Of a DNA stretch of 64,000 bases, positions 61,093-64,000 are shown one piece after another (positions within the stretch are counted from its first letter, which is position 1; each line of letters begins with the position of its first letter). This stretch comes from Sphingomonas paucimobilis NBRC 13935 (lineage in GTDB: Bacteria > Pseudomonadota > Alphaproteobacteria > Sphingomonadales > Sphingomonadaceae), in NCBI RefSeq assembly GCF_000739895.2, contig NZ_BBJS01000061.1:1-64000 (forward strand), given 5' to 3'. Below the pieces are notes generated by a model. That model was given only the letters and a program-made list of their open reading frames with translations. It was not told the DNA's origin and searched no databases. Made by a program: the position numbers and the translations under genes.

Positions 61093-61857
61093 CTACAGAT
61101 ATATGCCGCGCGAATAACCGCCGTCGACGGTGATAGATTGGCCGGTGATCGCGGTCATCCCCGGCGCGGCGAGCATGGCGACGGCATCGGCGATCTCCTC
61201 GACCGACAGGATCCGGCGCATGGGGATCTCCGCGACATACGTCGCGGCGATCGCCGCCGGGGTCGTGCCCTGGGCTTGGGCATGACGCGCGAACACCGCG
61301 TCGAGGTGTGGCGTCGCGACGATGCCGGGATGCACCGCGTTCACCGCGATGCCGTGCGCACCAAGCTGGTCGGACAGCACCTTGGTCAGATGGCTCACCG
61401 CGACGTTGCGCATCCCGCTCAGCGTGTCCGACGAGCGGCCTGTTAGCCCGCCGATATTGACGATGCGCCCCCCGCCCTGCCGCTTCATCGCCGGCACGAC
61501 GGCGCGCACATAGCGCAGATATCCACCGACCTTGGTATCGAGGTCGCCGACCAGCCCGTCGACATCGACATCCTCGATCGATCCGGCAACGCTGGCGGTG
61601 CTAGCCGCGCAATTGACCAGCACATCGATCCGCCCGAACCGCTCCAGCGTCCAGTCTGCGAGAGTATCGACCGATCGTTGGTCGAGCGCGTCGGAGGGAT
61701 GGGCGTGGATGCGTGCGCCCGCCACCGTCCCCAGCGGCGCGGCCCGGCGCGCGGTCACCACGACCTGCATGGTACGGGCGAGCGCGGCGGCGACGGCGCG
61801 ACCGATATCGCCGCTGCCGCCGGTGACGATCGCGACCGGCTCCGCGTGCGCCGTCAT
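61093..61857 (-). CDS. Atypical short-chain dehydrogenase lacking the catalytic triad
   Basis: A 254-residue SDR-fold protein with an intact cofactor motif (VTGGSGDIGRAV) and the C-terminal ILSVEEIADAVAMLAAPGMT with ITGQSITVDGGYSRG. The catalytic Ser is Gly (NIGGLTG, 136-137), and the Tyr-x3-Lys pair reads Ser147-x3-Asn151 (SGMRN). An Arg-Asn pair at this place occurs in a minority of SDR-like proteins. Start ATG 61857 overlaps the upstream ThDP gene (ATGA). It may bind NAD(P) without classical SDR chemistry. Confidence 0.78.
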   Translation of the reverse strand: MTAHAEPVAIVTGGSGDIGRAVAAALARTMQVVVTARRAAPLGTVAGARIHAHPSDALDQRSVDTLADWTLERFGRIDVLVNCAASTASVAGSIEDVDVDGLVGDLDTKVGGYLRYVRAVVPAMKRQGGGRIVNIGGLTGRSSDTLSGMRNVAVSHLTKVLSDQLGAHGIAVNAVHPGIVATPHLDAVFARHAQAQGTTPAAIAATYVAEIPMRRILSVEEIADAVAMLAAPGMTAITGQSITVDGGYSRGIYL

Positions 61858-63410
61858 GGCAGCTCGGCCTGGATCAGCAGCGGCCCGTCCTTCGCCAGGC
61901 CGCGCCGCAGCGCCTCCGCGAAGGCGGCGGGCGTCTCGACCCGCACCGCCGGCACGCCGTAGCCGGCGGCCAGCGCGGTCCAGTCCGCGCGGGGATTGTC
62001 GAGCCTCGTCAACCGCGCGACCGCCGACTGGTCGAGCGGCACCTCTGCCCGGGTCAATTCGGTCTGGAGGATGCCGTAGCGGTGGTTGGCGGCGATCACG
62101 ATCGTCACCGGCAACCGCTCGCGCGCCATCGTCCACAGCGCCTGCAGCGTATAATGCCCGCTGCCGTCCGACTGGAGCGCGACGACACGCGCTCCCGGCG
62201 CTGCCAGCGCCCCGCCGACTGCGCAGGGTAGCCCCTGGCCGATCGCGCCGCCGGTATTGGTCATCACCCGATGCCGCGCGGCCCGATGCGCCTGCCGCAA
62301 ATAGGGGCCGCCGAGGGTCGATCCCTCCAGCGAGATCACGGCGTCCTCGGGCAGTTGGGCGACCAGCTCCTCGACGATCGCGTCGGCGGTCAGCCGCTCC
62401 CCGATGGCGGGGCACTCGGCCGACGTGCGGACCGGCGCCACCGCCGGCGCGCCCAGCCGATCGGCCAGAGCCTCCAGCGCGGCCGCATTATCGTCCGCCG
62501 CTGCGCCCAGCACGGTCAGCCGGTCGACGGTCACCAGTTCGCTCGGATGCCCTTCATAGCCGAAATAGCTGATCGGCGCGCGCGCCCCGGCCAGGATCAC
62601 CTGTGCCGTCCCGAACTGGCGAAGCACGTCGTCGGGGAAATAGGCCTGCCGCTCGATCACCGGCAGGTCGCCGCCCAGCGACACGATCGCCGGATACGGC
62701 TCCATCACCAGCCGGATGCCGGTCGCCGCCGCCAGTCGCTGCGCGGCGCGCAGGCCGCGTTCGGCCAGCGCGTTGCCGCCGAGCAGCAGGATACGCTCGC
62801 CCGCCCCGCCCGCCACCGCCGCAGCCGCATCGATCGCAGCGTCCGGCACGGTCGTCGCCGGCGGCCGCATGGTCGCCGCCACGGCGGGGGCACCGGGAAC
62901 GGCGGCGTCCATGATGTCCGTCGGCGCAATGATCGTCGTCACTGCACCGGGCGCAGCGACCGCTGCGTCGAAGGCAGCGGCGACGTCGGCGTCGATCGCC
63001 CCGACCGATCCCATCCGCACCACCCGTCCCGACACGGGCTTCGCCAGCGATTCGATATCGGACGTCAGTGGCGCGTCGTAGCGCAGGTGCCAGGTCGCAT
63101 GATCGCCGATGATGTTGACGATCGACGAATGCGCCCGCCGCGCATTGTGCAGATTGGCGATACCATTGGCGAAGCCCGGCCCCAGATGCAGCAGCGTCAG
63201 CGCCACCCGTCCCGACACGCGCGAATATCCATCCGCCGCGCCCGTACACACCCCCTCGAACAATCCCAGCACCGGGCGGATCGACGGCACGCGTTGCAGC
63301 GCATGGACGAGAGTCAACTCGGTCGTGCCGGGATTGGCGAAGCAGATCTCCGCCCCCGCGGCTCGCGCCGCCTCCAGCAGTGCCTGCGCTCCATTGCGGA
63401 CTTCGCTCAC
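61854..63410 (-). CDS. ThDP-dependent enzyme of the acetolactate synthase/benzoylformate decarboxylase family
   Basis: A 518-residue enzyme. FEGVCTGAADGYSRVSGR holds the catalytic Glu. The middle FAD/Rossmann-like domain includes ILLLGGNALAERGL. The ThDP-binding motif is LQSDGSGHYTLQALWTMARE with SDG in place of GDG. Start GTG 63410 is preceded by GGAG. It probably decarboxylates a 2-oxo acid or carboligates. Its neighbours (alpha/beta hydrolase upstream, SDR downstream) suggest a catabolic operon. Substrate unknown. Confidence 0.83.
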   Translation of the reverse strand: MSEVRNGAQALLEAARAAGAEICFANPGTTELTLVHALQRVPSIRPVLGLFEGVCTGAADGYSRVSGRVALTLLHLGPGFANGIANLHNARRAHSSIVNIIGDHATWHLRYDAPLTSDIESLAKPVSGRVVRMGSVGAIDADVAAAFDAAVAAPGAVTTIIAPTDIMDAAVPGAPAVAATMRPPATTVPDAAIDAAAAVAGGAGERILLLGGNALAERGLRAAQRLAAATGIRLVMEPYPAIVSLGGDLPVIERQAYFPDDVLRQFGTAQVILAGARAPISYFGYEGHPSELVTVDRLTVLGAAADDNAAALEALADRLGAPAVAPVRTSAECPAIGERLTADAIVEELVAQLPEDAVISLEGSTLGGPYLRQAHRAARHRVMTNTGGAIGQGLPCAVGGALAAPGARVVALQSDGSGHYTLQALWTMARERLPVTIVIAANHRYGILQTELTRAEVPLDQSAVARLTRLDNPRADWTALAAGYGVPAVRVETPAAFAEALRRGLAKDGPLLIQAELP

Positions 63411-63420
63411 CCCAAATCTC

Positions 63421-64000
63421 CTATTTGCCGGTCTGGTCCAGGAAGTCGCGCACGATCCGGTGGAACGCATCGGGCTGGTCGTCGTGGACGTAATGGCTGG
63501 CGTTCATCACCATCACTGCCGCAACCTGCGGGTTGCGCGCGCGCATCTCCATCACCGTATCAAGCGGGCAGAAATCCGAATTTGCGCCCCGGATCACCAG
63601 CGTCGGCACCGTGATCGCGTCGACCACCGGCCACAGATCGACGACCCGATCCGGATCGGGATCGAGCCGCGTGGCACTGATCCCGGCGGCGTCGTAGCGC
63701 CAGCCGATCCGGCCGTCGCGTGGGCACAGGCTTTCCGCGAGCCGCTGTTCCAGCCCCGCCTCGCCCACCGTCGGACGGGTACGCCGCCAATAGGCCCGCG
63801 CCTCGCTCCACGACGCGAAATCGAGCGGCAGCGCCGCCATCTCGGCGCGGATACGCGCGGCGCCGTCGCCACGCACCGACGATCCGGGCGCGATATCCTC
63901 GACAATCAGCGCGCGCAGCCGTTCGGGATGGCGGGCGGCATAGACATAGGCGGTGGCACCGCCCATCGAATGACCGAGCAGCACGAAGCGATCGAGCGCC
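63421..64000 (-). CDS. Alpha/beta hydrolase, C-terminal 192 residues (cut by window edge)
   Basis: The visible part reads ALDRFVLLGHSMGGATAYVY with the nucleophile Ser in GHSMGG. Later come IVEDIAPGSS, VPTLVIRGANSDFCP (acid region) and a His in MNASHYVHDDQPDAFHRIV. It is the first visible gene of an operon with the ThDP enzyme (10-base gap). The sequence resembles meta-cleavage-product or lactone hydrolases. The 5' end lies beyond position 64000. Confidence 0.8.
   Translation of the reverse strand, partial: ALDRFVLLGHSMGGATAYVYAARHPERLRALIVEDIAPGSSVRGDGAARIRAEMAALPLDFASWSEARAYWRRTRPTVGEAGLEQRLAESLCPRDGRIGWRYDAAGISATRLDPDPDRVVDLWPVVDAITVPTLVIRGANSDFCPLDTVMEMRARNPQVAAVMVMNASHYVHDDQPDAFHRIVRDFLDQTGK

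Noticed and set aside
1..64000. tRNA, rRNA, CRISPR array, prophage or restriction-modification genes
   Set aside because: Looked for by eye on both strands; no clover-leaf, regular spaced repeats or typical proteins were found.

Overview
The window is GC-rich, densely coded alphaproteobacterial DNA. Many four-base start/stop overlaps, four TonB-dependent receptors, a SulP transporter, protein sequences of sphingomonad type and the sphingomonad extragenic palindrome (a TTCGACTTCGCTCAG core) all point to Sphingomonadaceae, probably Sphingomonas. No rRNA, tRNA, CRISPR array or phage was seen.

Region 1 (1-11.3 kb) is mostly housekeeping: aminopeptidase N, an M28 peptidase, a YeeZ-like epimerase, an EamA exporter, a threonine aldolase, a SulP transporter and a secreted esterase. 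It carries mobile debris. The start of an IS481-type transposase sits in a CTAG target inside an IS1 remnant, and the same IS1 stretch recurs in inverted orientation at 9.6 kb.

Region 2 (11.3-20.8 kb) holds csaA, a glutathione transferase and two paralogous pairs of TonB-dependent receptor plus PepSY membrane protein. The first pair lies behind a clear cobalamin riboswitch. Its PepSY gene has taken up a 135-bp palindromic repeat in frame. The second pair follows a cytochrome/HupE operon.

Region 3 (20.9-36.3 kb) is the most novel part. It contains a cytochrome c'-like lipoprotein, a HupE/UreJ permease, a membrane-anchored protein, two further TonB receptors, a DUF6152 protein, two secreted proteins of unknown role and two DUF6644 membrane proteins. 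Two paralogous membrane-bound winged-helix regulators flank a serine-hydrolase homologue that has lost its catalytic residues. A shared sequence close to AACCGTTAC recurs in four promoter regions here, which suggests one regulon, perhaps for a metal or a metal-containing ligand.

Region 4 (36.4-43.6 kb) is an amine or amino-acid catabolic set: AraC regulator, ornithine-cyclodeaminase-like enzyme, RidA, FAD oxidoreductase, aldehyde dehydrogenase and APC permease.

Region 5 (43.7-64 kb) is aromatic/organic-acid catabolism. A MarR protein appears to control, through two copies of the same palindrome, the indolepyruvate oxidoreductase genes and a CoA ligase / thiolase-like / DUF35-SDR / cyclase operon. 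Next come maleate isomerase, nitrilase and a gentisate pathway (dioxygenase, fumarylpyruvate hydrolase, GST isomerase, thioesterase, second MarR). A LysR gene and an operon of alpha/beta hydrolase, ThDP enzyme, atypical SDR, cytochrome b561 and a CMD-family protein run off the right edge.

All functional calls are by reading motifs and family resemblance; no database search was possible.
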